NCBI GenBank assembly: GCA_024347235.1
Contig: AP025283.1
Coordinates: forward strand, 2,728,001-2,792,000
Origin: Aliamphritea spongicola
GTDB taxonomy: Bacteria > Pseudomonadota > Gammaproteobacteria > Pseudomonadales > Balneatricaceae
Reading direction: 5' to 3'
Length of the DNA: 64,000 nucleotides
The position numbers were made by a program, and so were the translations under genes. Below the pieces are notes generated by a model. That model was given only the letters and a program-made list of their open reading frames with translations. It ran no database searches and was not told the DNA's origin. Every line of letters starts with the position of its first letter. Position 1 is the stretch's first letter. Shown piece by piece: positions 1 through 12,135 of this stretch.

Positions 1-213
1 CCAAACAGTGTTCATGGATGATCAGGCACTGCAGTTCTTCGATACAGAACATTCTTCAGAAGAAGACCGGTTTATTATGCTCGGCATGAGCGCTCACACC
101 CGTGTTCTGGTGGTCTGTCACTGCGAGCGGGACACAGGCAATGTTATCCGGATCATCTCTGCACGTAAGGCAACTAAAAAGAGCACAACTACTATATGGA
201 GCACCGGGAATGA
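1..213 (+). CDS. brnT: BrnT-family ribonuclease toxin, 5' truncated by the window edge
   Basis: The reading frame is already open at the left edge and gives about 70 residues matching the C-terminal two thirds of BrnT, a small RelE-like ribonuclease of type II toxin-antitoxin systems. Recognisable blocks are ERFIMLGMS-like (EEDRFIMLGM), a beta strand LVVCHCER and the hallmark IRIISARKATKK. After KK the frame breaks at a run of five A (about 176-180). One extra A restores EHNYYMEHRE and a stop at 211-213. That stop overlaps the ATG of the next gene (ATGA), as is usual for brnTA. The family is normally about 90 residues, so roughly 20 N-terminal residues lie outside the window. The family is recognised from its motifs; activity is inferred. 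Confidence 0.85.
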
Positions 214-432
214 AAGAAGAATATGATTTCGCCGGTATGGAATCACGAAGCAACCCTTATGCTGCGCGATTAAAAACCGGTGACGATCCGGCTGGATGAA
301 GAGATCATCAGCTATTTTAAGACGATGTCTTCCGATACAGGCATCCCGTATCAGAGCCTTATCAATCTGTACCTGCAAGACTGCGTGAATCAGCAACGCA
401 AGATAGACATCACCTGGCAACAGGAACAATAA
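210..432 (+). CDS. brnA: BrnA-family antitoxin (frameshifted)
   Basis: BrnA antitoxins carry a ribbon-helix-helix DNA-binding fold, neutralise BrnT and repress their own operon. The ATG at 210 overlaps the brnT stop. The first part reads MKEEYDFAGMESRSNPYAARLK. A frame change in the A-run near 272-276 is needed to reach VTIRLDEEIISYF, then the family-typical TGIPYQSLINLYLQDC and a stop at 430-432. Intact length is about 73 residues, normal for BrnA. Gene order toxin then antitoxin with a 4-base overlap matches the brnTA arrangement. Nothing downstream belongs to the module; the next gene is on the other strand. Confidence 0.85.
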
Positions 433-490
433 TTCCCGTTAGTCTTAGCCCCCAAACCGTCAATAAGTCAGGTCGCCGAAAGATAAACCT

Positions 491-1554
491 TCAGAAAGAA
501 TTCCGCGACCGGCCTATCCCACTGGGCATAATGCCCTCGGTAACTTCCACCCGGTTACGTTCTTCACGGGGTGATACGCCGTAATGGTTACGATAAGCAG
601 TGCTGAAATAAGACGCACTGGAAAAACCGCATTCCTTGCCAATCTCGGCAGCCGGCTTGTCGCTCTGGCGTAACAGTTGCCGGGCACGTTCCAGCCGCAG
701 TTCCAGATAATGTTTCGATGGTACGGTTTGCAGATGCTGTTTAAAGAGCCGTTCCAGATGCCGGCGGGAAATGCCCACCAACTCTGCAAGATCTTCACTG
801 CTCAGAGGCTCTTCAAGATTAGCTTCCATCAGGCTGACCGCCTCAATCAGTTTTGGCTGGCTGGCCCCGATCCGGTTTTTCAGTGGTATCCGCTGCTGGT
901 CATCTCCGGCCCGCATCCGCTCACAGATAAACTGTTCCGAAATAGCCCCAGCCAGTGACATATCAAAATGCTGACCGATCAGAAACAGCATCATATCCAT
1001 CGAGGCTGTACCGCCACTGCAGGTATACCGCTTACCGTCGATCTCAAACAAAGTATTCGTTACCTGGGTCTGGGAAACTCCGCCTTCAGACTGGCCATAT
1101 CCCACCAGTGAATGGTGGCACGGTGCTCATTCAGCAGCCCGGCACAGGCAAGAATATAGGAACCGGTACCGATCCCGCCGATCGCCAAAGATGTATTCGC
1201 CTGACGGCGCAGCCAGGCAATAATCGCCTCATTGCCAGTCCGGGCGATGGGGCTGGCACCGCAGACAAACACTGCATCCAGCGTCGGCATTGTCGCCAGA
1301 CTGCAATCCACCAATGTCTGCACACCGAAACTGCTAGCCACCGCTTCACCGTCATGGCTGATCAGTACGGTTTCATAACAGTCTTCTCCGGTCACCCAGT
1401 TAGCCATACGCAGGGGCTCAATCGCAGAAGAAAAAGCAATTAAAGAAAAGTTAGGCAGCAGCAGAAAGCCAAAACGGTACGGCCGTTCTGGCTTATTCGC
1501 TAAAGTCACTATCTGCTGAGGCGTTATCTGTTCCGCTGCCATCTGTACAACCAT
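491..1554 (-). CDS. GlxA/ArgR-like AraC-family transcriptional regulator
   Basis: About 350 residues: an N-terminal DJ-1/PfpI-like sensing domain (residues about 25-190, with FGFLLLPNFSLIAFSSAIEP and a GGIGTGSYILACAGLL nucleophile-elbow-like segment) followed by two C-terminal AraC helix-turn-helix motifs (EDLAELVGISRRHLERLFKQ and AAEIGKECGFSSASYFSTAYR). This layout is that of the GlxA subfamily, which includes Pseudomonas ArgR, GbdR and CdhR. One frameshift near 1075-1085 splits it into N- and C-terminal parts. It is divergent from the arginine catabolic operon starting at 1826, so it is the natural candidate for its activator, as ArgR is for the aru/ast genes of Pseudomonas aeruginosa. Family assignment is firm; the arginine role is inferred from position. 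Confidence 0.85.
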
Positions 1555-1641
1555 TACCTAAATTAAGAACCCTGTTACGCAAATGACAAAAATCTAAAGT
1601 CTTCACGAAAACTTGTACTAATCATACGCAGCGACCGGTGC

Positions 1642-1716
1642 TCTGTCGCGAAGATTGCCCCGTATCAGGCCCAAAATGGCAACAAACTAAAAGTTTATGT
1701 CGCAGGACATAAACTT
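1642..1716. promoter_or_regulatory. Candidate regulator operator between the regulator gene and astC
   Basis: A perfect inverted repeat with 11-base arms AAGTTTATGTC and GACATAAACTT around GCAG occupies 1691-1716. It contains TGTCGC followed by eight bases and AA, which fits my recollection of the Pseudomonas ArgR half-site. A second TGTCGC lies about 55 bases upstream (near 1642). The region sits between the divergent regulator gene (start 1554) and astC (start 1826). The repeat is seen directly; the assignment to the regulator is inference. It could alternatively form an RNA hairpin in the leader. Confidence 0.45.
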
Positions 1717-1727
1717 CAGATCTTATC

Positions 1728-3051
<1,324 letters not shown>

Positions 3052-3060
3052 GGACACCCA

Positions 3061-4312
3061 ATGAGTCACGATCTTACCCAATGGCTAACCTGGCTGGACG
3101 ATGAATATCCGGACATGCTGGATAAAACCATCGAGCTTGCCAACATTAACTCAGGCAGCCTGAACGTTGCCGGCGTCAACCGGGTTGGCGACAAACTGAA
3201 GGAATATGCGCAAGTACTCGGGGTGAGATCGAAACGCTGCCGATCAGCCCTTATCAGTTGCTGGATGCCAATGGCGTACTGCAATCCCTGCCTCTGGGTG
3301 ATGCCGTACGGATATCCAAACGGCCTGAAGCACCTTTACAGGTATTTTTCTGCGCCCATATGGATACCGTATTTGCCATCGACAGCGACTTCCAGACAGT
3401 TACCTGGCTGGACGACGAGACCCTTAACGGCCCCGGCGTCAGCGACCTAAAGGTGGCATCATTGTGATGCTCAAGGCAATCGAAACTCTGGAACGCAGCC
3501 CTTATGCCGACAAGGTCGGCTGGCAGATTCTGTTTAACCCGGATGAAGAAATCGGTTCGCCGGGTTCCGCAGCCCTGATTCAGGATGCCGCAAAAACCGC
3601 TCACCTGGGCATGATTTATGAACCGAGTTTTCCGGACGGTAATCTGGCCGGTGCCCGTAAAGGCAGCGGTAACTTCAGCGTAAAGGCCACCGGTAAAGCC
3701 GCCCATGCCGGCCGCGAACACCACCTGGGACGCAATGCCATCCGTGCCATGTGTGACTTCGTTAGTCAGCTGGACGATCTGAATGGCCAACGCGAAGGTG
3801 TGACCATCAACCCCGGCTTCATTGAAGGCGGCGGTGCAGTCAATATCGTCCCTGACCTGTGTGTTTTCCGCTTTAATATCCGCCTCGAACGGCCGGAAGA
3901 TGAAGCCTGGTGTCTGGAACATATTCAGCGCCTGCTGGCTGATATTAACAGCCGCGACGGCATTGAGCTGGAACTGTTCGGCGGCTTTGGCCGTAAACCC
4001 AAGGTGCTCACTCCGACCAATACCCGTCTGTTCGAGCTGGCACAGGAATGCGGCAGCAACCTGGGTATGAAAATCGAGTGGCTGCCAACCGGCGGTTGCT
4101 GCGACGGCAACAACCTGGCAGCAGCCGGTGTGCCTAACATCGACACCCTAGGTGTTCAGGGCGGCAAAATTCACTCCAGTGACGAATATATGAAAGTCCG
4201 TTCGCTGACAGAACGGGCCAAACTCAGTGGCCTGATGCTGCTGAAACTGGCCAGCAGTGAAGACATCAGCTGGCTGACCGATGCTAAAAACAGCTGTGCA
4301 GGAGAACACTGA
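3061..4312 (+). CDS. M20-family metallohydrolase inside the AST operon
   Basis: About 416 residues of the M20 (CPG2/ArgE/DapE) zinc hydrolase family. Metal ligands are all visible: His in FFCAHMDTVF, the bridging Asp in GPGVSDLKGG, the catalytic Glu pair in FNPDEEIGS, Glu in IYEPSFPDG and His in GGKIHSSDEY. A dimerisation insert (KATGKAAHAGREH) is present. Frameshifts lie near 3222 (G-run) and 3452 (A-run). It starts 9 bases after astC and its TGA overlaps the astA-alpha ATG, so it is firmly in the operon. The usual last enzyme, AstE (M14 family), is absent from the window. Since M20 enzymes cut N-acylated Glu, Orn and succinyl-DAP, a succinylglutamate desuccinylase role is an attractive inference; the substrate is not shown by sequence. 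Confidence 0.88.
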
Positions 4313-5325
4313 TGCTGGTTGTACGTCCGGTTAACTTTGCTGATCTCGCCGGCCTTGAAAGGCTTGCGGTGATATCCGGTGGCAGCATGACAACCCTGCC
4401 CGCCAACCGCGATCATATTGGTGAACTGATTAACCGTACCCAGCAGTCATTGCGTAAATCAGTAGAAATGCCCGGCGAGGAAAGCTATCACTTTGTCCTT
4501 ACCGACACTGACACCGGCGAGATACTCGGCGTGAGCGGCATTGATGCCACAGTAGGCATCACCACGCCGTTCTATTCCTACCGCATTGATGAAGTGATCC
4601 ACGCCTCCAGCGAGCTGCAGATCCACAACAAGGTACCGGCCCTGCACCTATGTCAGGATTACACCGGCGCTGCCCGGCTCTGCACCCTGTTTCTGGATCA
4701 GCAGGCCCGTACAGCGGAAAACCTGCAACTGATCTCCCGTGCCCGGATGATGTTTATCGCCCGGCAGCCACAGCGTTTTGCCAGCCGGATCATTACTGAA
4801 CTGCAGGGGTTGCAGATGAAAACCATCAGTCCCCTTTCTGGGAAAGCCTGGGCCGGCACTTCTTCAGCATGGATTTTACCAAGGCAAATTACCTGACCGG
4901 CATTAACTCCAAAGGCTTCATTGCCGATCTGATGCCTCACTATCCGGTCTATGTTCCGATGCTCAGTCCGGCCGCCAAAGCGGCACTGGGCAAGACCCGC
5001 CCGGATCAGCAACCGGTACTGGACCTGCTGGAAAACGAAGGCTTCCGCTTCCGCAATTACGTGGATATTTTCGATGCCGGTCCGACACTGGAAAGCCGCA
5101 CAGACGACATCCGTTCGGTCCGGGCCAGCAACAGCCAGCCGGTACAGATCGCTGCTGAGCCAGCCCCACCGGCAACGAAATCCCCATGCTGATCAGCAAT
5201 CAGCAACTTGAGAATTCCGCTGCCTGCTTGCTGAAATTGATCCGCAGCATCCGGCGCTGACAGCTGAGCAGGCGCAGCAACTGCAGTTAAACAATGGTGA
5301 TGAAGCCCTGCTGCTGGCCGTCTGA
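4312..5325 (+). CDS. astA: Arginine N-succinyltransferase, alpha-type subunit
   Basis: AstA/AruF-type acyltransferase of about 337 residues, which transfers succinyl from succinyl-CoA to the alpha-amino group of arginine, step 1 of the AST pathway. Family signatures are MLVVRPVNFADL at the N-terminus, the YSYRIDEVIHASSELQIHN block, ELCTLFL-like LCTLFLDQQAR, and FRNYVDIFDAGPTLE towards the C-terminus. Frameshifts near 4817 (one G missing, restoring LQDENHQSPFWE), 5166 and 5212 (TTT to TT). It overlaps the M20 stop by one base and is followed after 57 bases by a second astA. Two adjacent unlike copies match AruF/AruG of Pseudomonas, which form a heteromeric enzyme. Confidence 0.92.
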
Positions 5326-5336
5326 CACTTAAAATA

Positions 5337-5347
5337 TATTTTAATAA
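5337..5347 (+). promoter_or_regulatory. TATTTTAATAA motif before astA-beta
   Basis: The 57-base gap before the second astA holds TATTTTAATAA, with GCC (not TCC) 17 bases upstream, so it is a weaker copy of the element found before astC and at the 39.6 kb and 42.4 kb promoters. A possible -10 (GATTAT) follows about 17 bases later. It may give a secondary internal promoter for astA-beta, astD and astB. Confidence 0.3.
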
Positions 5348-5382
5348 AACATCTTAACGAATTGATTATAGAGGCTTTTAAT

Positions 5383-6411
5383 ATGATGATTGTGCGCCCG
5401 ATACGGGCTGAAGATCACCAGGCCCTGCGCGAACTGGCCCGCAAAACCGGTCCGGGATTTACCTCCCTGCAAGACAACGACGCCCAGGTAAAAGCCAAAC
5501 TGGATGACGCCCTGCGTGCCTATGACAGCAACACACCGCCTCAGGACGCCCTCTACCTGTTCGTAATGGAAGACACAGAATCCGGTGAAGTAGTCGGTAT
5601 CTGCGGCATTGAAGCGGCCGTCGGTCTGACCGATCCATGGTACAACTATCGCGTAGGCACCCTGATTCATGCCTCCCGGGAACTGAAGGTCTATAACACC
5701 ATCAACACCCTGACCATTACCAACGATCACACCGGCTATTCCGAACTGTGCACCCTGTTCCTGGCACCGGAAGCCCGTCACAGCCGTCAGGGATCACTGC
5801 TGTCCAAATCCCGCTTTATGTTCATGGCGGAATTCCCGCACCTGTTCAATGATCACGTGATTGCTGAAATGCGCGGCTACTCCGACGAAAACGGCGTTTC
5901 GCCTTTCTGGGAAGGCCTGGGCCGTCACTTCTTCTCGCTGGATTTTTCCGAAGCTGACCAGCTGTCATCCATGGACAAGGTCTTCATTGCGGAACTGATG
6001 CCGAAGAACACCATTTACACCAACCTGCTGCCGGAAGCCGCCCAAAAGGCCATCGGCCAGACCCACGAAGCCACTACCCCGGCCCGTAAGCTGCTGGAAA
6101 AAGAAGGCATGCGCTACACCGGCTATGTGGACATTTTCGACGGCGGCCCGACACTGGAAGCCCAGACCAACGATATCCGCGCCATTCAGGAAAGCCAGTA
6201 CGTCAAAGTACAGATATCCGAACGCGCCCCTGAAGGCGAACTCTATCTGGTCAGCACCACGGACTTTGCAGATTTCCGCTGCTGCATGACCGCCCTTACC
6301 CCGGTGGGTAAGCACGTCGCCGCCCTGCCACAGGAAGTCGCCGACGCCCTACAGATTAATGACGGAAGCACAGTACGGGTTGTACCGCTTTCATCCGCAC
6401 GGAGGTTTTAA
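5383..6411 (+). CDS. astA: Arginine N-succinyltransferase, beta-type subunit
   Basis: Unbroken 342-residue AstA/AruG-type protein, the partner of the copy at 4312-5325. It starts MMIVRPIRAEDHQALRELAR; ATG 5383 is chosen over an in-frame ATA/ATT-preceded upstream start because GAGG at 5371-5374 is correctly spaced. Signatures include WYNYRVGTLIHASRELKVYN, YSELCTLFLAPEAR, GYSDENGVSPFWEGLGRHFF and YTGYVDIFDGGPTLEAQ. It ends two bases before the astD ATG. Together with the alpha copy it should commit arginine to catabolism in the cytoplasm. Confidence 0.95.
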   Translation: MMIVRPIRAEDHQALRELARKTGPGFTSLQDNDAQVKAKLDDALRAYDSNTPPQDALYLFVMEDTESGEVVGICGIEAAVGLTDPWYNYRVGTLIHASRELKVYNTINTLTITNDHTGYSELCTLFLAPEARHSRQGSLLSKSRFMFMAEFPHLFNDHVIAEMRGYSDENGVSPFWEGLGRHFFSLDFSEADQLSSMDKVFIAELMPKNTIYTNLLPEAAQKAIGQTHEATTPARKLLEKEGMRYTGYVDIFDGGPTLEAQTNDIRAIQESQYVKVQISERAPEGELYLVSTTDFADFRCCMTALTPVGKHVAALPQEVADALQINDGSTVRVVPLSSARRF

Positions 6412-6412
6412 A

Positions 6413-7881
<1,469 letters not shown>

Positions 7882-7887
7882 GCACAC

Positions 7888-7913
7888 TGCACAGCCGGTT
7901 TTCCGGCTGTGCA
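7888..7913 (+). other. Perfect hairpin between astD and astB
   Basis: Arms TGCACAGCCGG and CCGGCTGTGCA (11 bp) enclose TTTT. No T-tract follows, so it is more likely an RNA stability or processing element, or a weak attenuator inside the operon, than a full terminator. The rest of the 133-base astD-astB gap shows no gene. Confidence 0.6.
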
Positions 7914-8014
7914 TGTCGCATCAGGCAGTGCAGACAGCCGCTGCCCAGTGCTACCCTGTTAGCCATACAGGTGCTCACCAATTCTTTTAACGCTTATACA
8001 TTCAGGTACCTTCG

Positions 8015-9364
8015 ATGACAGCACGCGAAGCCAATTTTGACGGCCTGGTCGGCCCGACTCACAACTATGCCGGCCTCTCCTTCGGTAACGTTGCCTCCGA
8101 ACAGCATCAGGCGGCGGCTTCCAATCCGAAGCTGGCAGCCAAACAGGGCCTGCAGAAAATGAAAGCCCTGCACGATATGGGTTTTGTACAGGGTGTACTG
8201 GCCCCTCAGGAACGCCCGGACATTGCCACCCTGCGCCGACTGGGCTTCACCGGTTCTGATGCCAGCGTACTGGCCAGTGCCGCTGAACAGGCGCCCCGCA
8301 TTCTGGCGGCCTGCTGCTCGGCTTCCAGTATGTGGACAGCCAATGCCGCCACCGTATCCCCAAGCGCGGATACTGCCGACGGAAAGTACACTTCACCCCG
8401 GCCAACCTGACCAACAAGTTTCACCGTTCTATCGAACACAGTGTGACCGGCCGTATTCTGCAGGCAACCTTCGCTGACAATCAGCACTTTCAGCACCATC
8501 ATGCACTGCCCGGCGTTGAACACTTCGGTGATGAAGGTGCCGCCAACCATACCCGTTTCTGCCACGACTACGGCCAGAAAGGCATCGAGTTTTTCGTCTT
8601 CGGCCGCTACGGTTTTGATATGAGCAAACCGGCGCCGCAAAATACCCGGCCCGTCAGACACTGGAAGCCTGCCAGGCAATTGCCCGCAAGCACGGCCTGA
8701 GCGACAGCCATGTTGTATATGCCCAGCAAAACCCGGCAGTTATTGATCAGGGCGTATTCCATAATGACGTGATCGCGGTGGGTAACGGCAAACTGCTGTT
8801 CTGTCATGAAGAGGCATTTCTCAATCAGGCTGACGTTAACGCTCAGCTAACAGCCGCCATGAACAACGACTTCGAGATTATCGAAGTACCGGCCAGCAAA
8901 GTGTCTGTACAGGATGCCGTGCAAAGCTATCTGTTCAACAGCCAGCTGCTGAGCAAACCTGACGGCAGCACCCTGCTGGTCATTCCGGAAGAATGTGAAA
9001 AGAACCCTGCAGTCTGGAATTACCTGCAGGAACTTGTCAGCAGTGATGCCAGCATCAGTGAGCTGAAAGTCTTCGATCTGAAACAAAGCATGAGCAACGG
9101 TGGCGGCCCTGCTGCTTACGTTTACGGGTTGCCATGAACGACGCTGAACTGGCGGCGTTCAACCAGAATACCCGGATGAGTGACAGCCTGTTTACCACCC
9201 TGAATGCCTGGGTAGATAAACACTACCGTGATCAGCTGCTCGAAAAAGATCTGGCGGACCCGCAGTTATTGACGGAATCCCGTACCGCACTGGATGAACT
9301 GACGCAGATTTTACAGCTGGGATCAGTGTATCCGTTCCAGCGTGAAGGTCGCTGTCACGGCTAA
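8015..9364 (+). CDS. astB: N-succinylarginine dihydrolase
   Basis: AstB hydrolyses N2-succinylarginine to succinylornithine, two ammonia and CO2, step 2 of AST; it belongs to the amidinotransferase fold. About 450 residues, the normal length. Signatures: [21 protein letters not shown] at the start, [13 protein letters not shown] (catalytic region), [12 protein letters not shown] with the catalytic His, and [15 protein letters not shown] near the end. Frameshifts near 8290-8385, near 8640 and near 9115 (GCCTGC region, restoring [10 protein letters not shown]). It is the last gene of the operon; a strong terminator lies 21 bases downstream. No astE follows. Confidence 0.94.
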
Positions 9365-9385
9365 TTACCTGCACACCAGAACATA

Positions 9386-9410
9386 ACGCCGGTATACTGC
9401 CGGCGTTTTT
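9386..9410 (+). terminator. Rho-independent terminator after astB
   Basis: ACGCCGG and CCGGCGT pair around a seven-base loop and are followed by TTTTT. It closes the AST operon and shows that the next gene (PhzF-like) is a separate unit or is read only by read-through. Confidence 0.9.
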
Positions 9411-9428
9411 CGTTTTACGGCAGGACAA

Positions 9429-10319
9429 ATGAGGAAGATGACTATTAATCAGGTACAGGTCTATACAGTTAACGCCTTCACCTATCAGGGCAAAGGCGGC
9501 AACCCAGCCGGCGTGGTACCGGATGCAGACAGCCTCAGTAGCCAGCAGATGCAGGACATTGCCCGGCAAATGGGCTATCCGGAAACAGCCTTTGTCTGCT
9601 CCCCTGAACAGGACTCAGCCGCAAACCTCAAAGTGCGCTTTTACACCAACCGCAGAAGTGGATTTTTGTGGCCATGCCACACTGGCGACCTTCAGCCTGC
9701 TGTGGAAGCAACAAACACTCTCTGCAGGCAACTATATACAGGCCACCGGTGCAGGCCTTCTGAAAGTCAGCATCACAGAAAACGGTCAGGTATCCATGGA
9801 TCAGCAACTTCCTGAATTCCTGCAAACCTTCAGTGCAGACGTGATTGCCCCTTACTGAACCTGCCCGCAACCGAACTCAGTACCGGCTTACCTATACAGG
9901 CAGTATCAACCGGCCTGGCTGATATTCTGGTACCGTTGCCGGCAAAAACGCTGAACCGGCTCACTCCCGATTACACAGCGCTCAGTCAGTTCTGCCAGCA
10001 GCACAACCTGATTGGCTTACATGCATTTGAGTTACAGCCAGCGGGCTCAGTTTTTAGCGCAGAATGCCGCAACTTTGCGCCCTTGTTCGGTATCCCTGAA
10101 GAAGCGGCCACCGGCAGCAGCAACGGTGCCCTGGCCTGCTATCTGCAAACTTACTGTTGCACTGAGCAAACCGAATTCAGTTTCCTGCAGGGGCGTTCGC
10201 TCGGCCAGACGTCGCAGGTTAACAGCAAACTTCAGATCCATCAGGAACGCATCAACCGGGTACAGGTTTCCGGTACCGCGCAGCAGATCAGCCAGCAACG
10301 AGTCACCGTGACCGAATAA
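9429..10319 (+). CDS. PhzF-family isomerase/epimerase
   Basis: About 295 residues of the PhzF (diaminopimelate-epimerase fold) family. N-terminal VYTVNAFTYQGKGGNPAGVV with GNPAGV, then MGYPETAFV (the usual catalytic Glu in this ETAF motif), VDFCGHATLATF, and C-terminal EEAATGSSNGALACYL, all family hallmarks. Frameshifts near 9650 and 9856. ATG 9429 or 9438 could be the start; both have AGGA-type sites at short spacing. PhzF-like proteins are widespread and mostly of unknown substrate; no phenazine genes are nearby, so a phenazine role is not supported. Position behind the astB terminator gives no clear functional link. Confidence 0.85.
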
Positions 10320-10464
10320 ACCGGTATAATCCTCCGAAAATTTTCTCTCTTATATTCAGATTTTTCTACCGCCGCCGATAACCTGATTATTCACTCATAT
10401 CTGGCTCTTATATTGATTCTGTGTCTGTTGTTATCACTGCCAGCACTATCAAAGGACGATTCTT

Positions 10465-11947
10465 GTGAAAATCTCATCTTCAGAGGTGGCCTTCAGGACC
10501 CTGCATAACAGAGAAGACAGCCATCATTACGAACAGAAAACCCACGCCTCAGCAGTACGAAGCCGTAGCGGTCTTGGTGTAGGCACGGGCCTCACCCTGA
10601 CCGAAACCGTCACCGACCTTTCTTATCAGGCGAAAATGCGTCACCGGGAAGGTAATTCTCTTTCCAGCCAGTCAGTTATCACTCAGAACGGCCAGAGCCG
10701 GACACTTGAAAATACCCGGAATATTGAAACCCTCACCCGCACAACACTGGGGCTGGATGCCCAGTCGGTCCGTTTCAATTTTCAGCTTCCGGTTCAGACC
10801 CAAAGCCTTAACCTCCAGCAAGCCCAGGTGTATCAGAACGTTTCCCAGCTGAATCAGGCACAGACACAACTCACTGCCATCAGCGCAACTGCATCCACCA
10901 ATGCCCGGGTAGACATTACTGAACAGCATTTCTACAAAGAGGCAGAAAAGCTGCAGGTAAATACTCAGGAACTGTGACCACCGCCGACGGCCGGCAAATC
11001 AATTTCGCCATGGAACTGGAAATGGAACGCAGCTTTGAGCTCGAGGAAAGCATGCAGATCCACCATAGCGAGCGGGAAGTCATGGACCCGCTGATGATTA
11101 ATCTGGGCGGTGCCGGTGCGGCACTGACCAGCACCAGCTTCAGTTTTGATCTGGATGCCGACGGCAGCGAAGAGAATATATCCTTTGCTACCGGCGGCAG
11201 CGGCTTCCTGGCCCTTGATATCAACAACGACAACGTAATCAATGATGGCAGCGAACTGTTCGGTACCCAGGGCACCGATGGTTTTGCTCACCTGGCCCGT
11301 TATGATGACGACGGCAACAAGTGGATCGACGAGTCTGACGAGATCTTCGATAAACTTAAAATCTGGAACAAGGATGAAGCCGGCAATGATCAACTGATCA
11401 GCCTGAAACAGGCCGGCGTTGGCGCAATTTACCTCGGTGCTGGCAGCGGCAACTTTGATCTGACCGACAGCAGCAACCAACTGCTGGGGCAGGTTAAAAG
11501 CAGCGGTGTTTTTCTAATGGAAGACGGTCAGGCAGGCACCATTCAGGAAGTGGATCTGGCCATTCATCCCGATGCCCCGCCGCCACCGGAAATCCCGGAG
11601 CAGCCCGGCCAGCCAGCTACCGTCACAGAGATCACCGATACATCTGGCGCCCCCGGTTTGCCAGCATCTTTGATCTGATGATGCCTGAAAACAACCAGCC
11701 ACGTGTTACCCGCCGTACTGAAACCACGACGGTAACCGATGGCGAAAAACTAACAGTAAAAGCGATAACACTGAGGAAGCCCCAAAGAAGCCAAAAGGTT
11801 CATTCTGGCGAACTGGGTGAAAACATCCTGGAGTCTCTCAACCGGCTGATTGAGCTGTCGCACCTGAAGGATGAAAAAGAATATGATGCGAATCAGCATC
11901 TGAAAGACATCATCCAGAATCTGCGCAAACATCACCAGGCGAGCTGA
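10465..11947 (+). CDS. Calcium-binding (EF-hand-like) protein of unknown function
   Basis: Three open stretches join into one protein of about 490 residues if single bases are restored near 10970 (GTG to GGTG), near 11650 (C-run) and once or more near 11755-11815. The N-terminal 170 residues are polar and coiled-coil-like, starting MKISSSEVAFRTLHNRE. The middle carries aspartate loops of EF-hand/dockerin type: LDINNDNVINDGSELFGTQG and YDDDGNKWIDESDEIFDKL, followed by KLIW-type text GVGAIYLG. The C-terminal part is proline-rich, then charged and helical. There is no signal peptide. Related proteins occur in Pseudomonas and marine bacteria without a known role. The last 90 residues could instead be a separate small gene. 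Function is not assigned. Confidence 0.6.
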
Positions 11948-11971
11948 CTATCGCTATCCCGTCATGTCCGG

Positions 11972-11993
11972 CAGGCGCAGCTTTCTGCGCCTG
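11972..11993 (+). other. Hairpin downstream of the calcium-binding protein gene
   Basis: CAGGCGCAG and CTGCGCCTG pair around CTTT. A T-tract is missing, so it may be a weak terminator or a 3' end stabiliser. The remaining gap to 12135 shows nothing else recognisable. Confidence 0.5.
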
Positions 11994-12135
11994 GCTATCG
12001 TTGTAAACAAACCCGCTGCCTTTGCATACACAACCTCTGTGGCTCTAAAGCCTCAATTCTGTTGGCTCACGAACAAATCCTGATGCAGAGTTATTATCCC
12101 GTTCATAATAACAACAGCTGTAACGGGAGCCTGAA

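Noticed and set aside
955..1443. Plus-strand open frame within the regulator gene
   Set aside because: Antisense shadow of the GlxA-type regulator; no family features.
3254..3922. Minus-strand open frame of about 220 codons opposite the M20 hydrolase
   Set aside because: Antisense to a gene with all M20 metal ligands; its translation is without family features.
9429..10319. Phenazine biosynthesis gene
   Set aside because: PhzF-fold proteins are widespread and no other phenazine genes are near.
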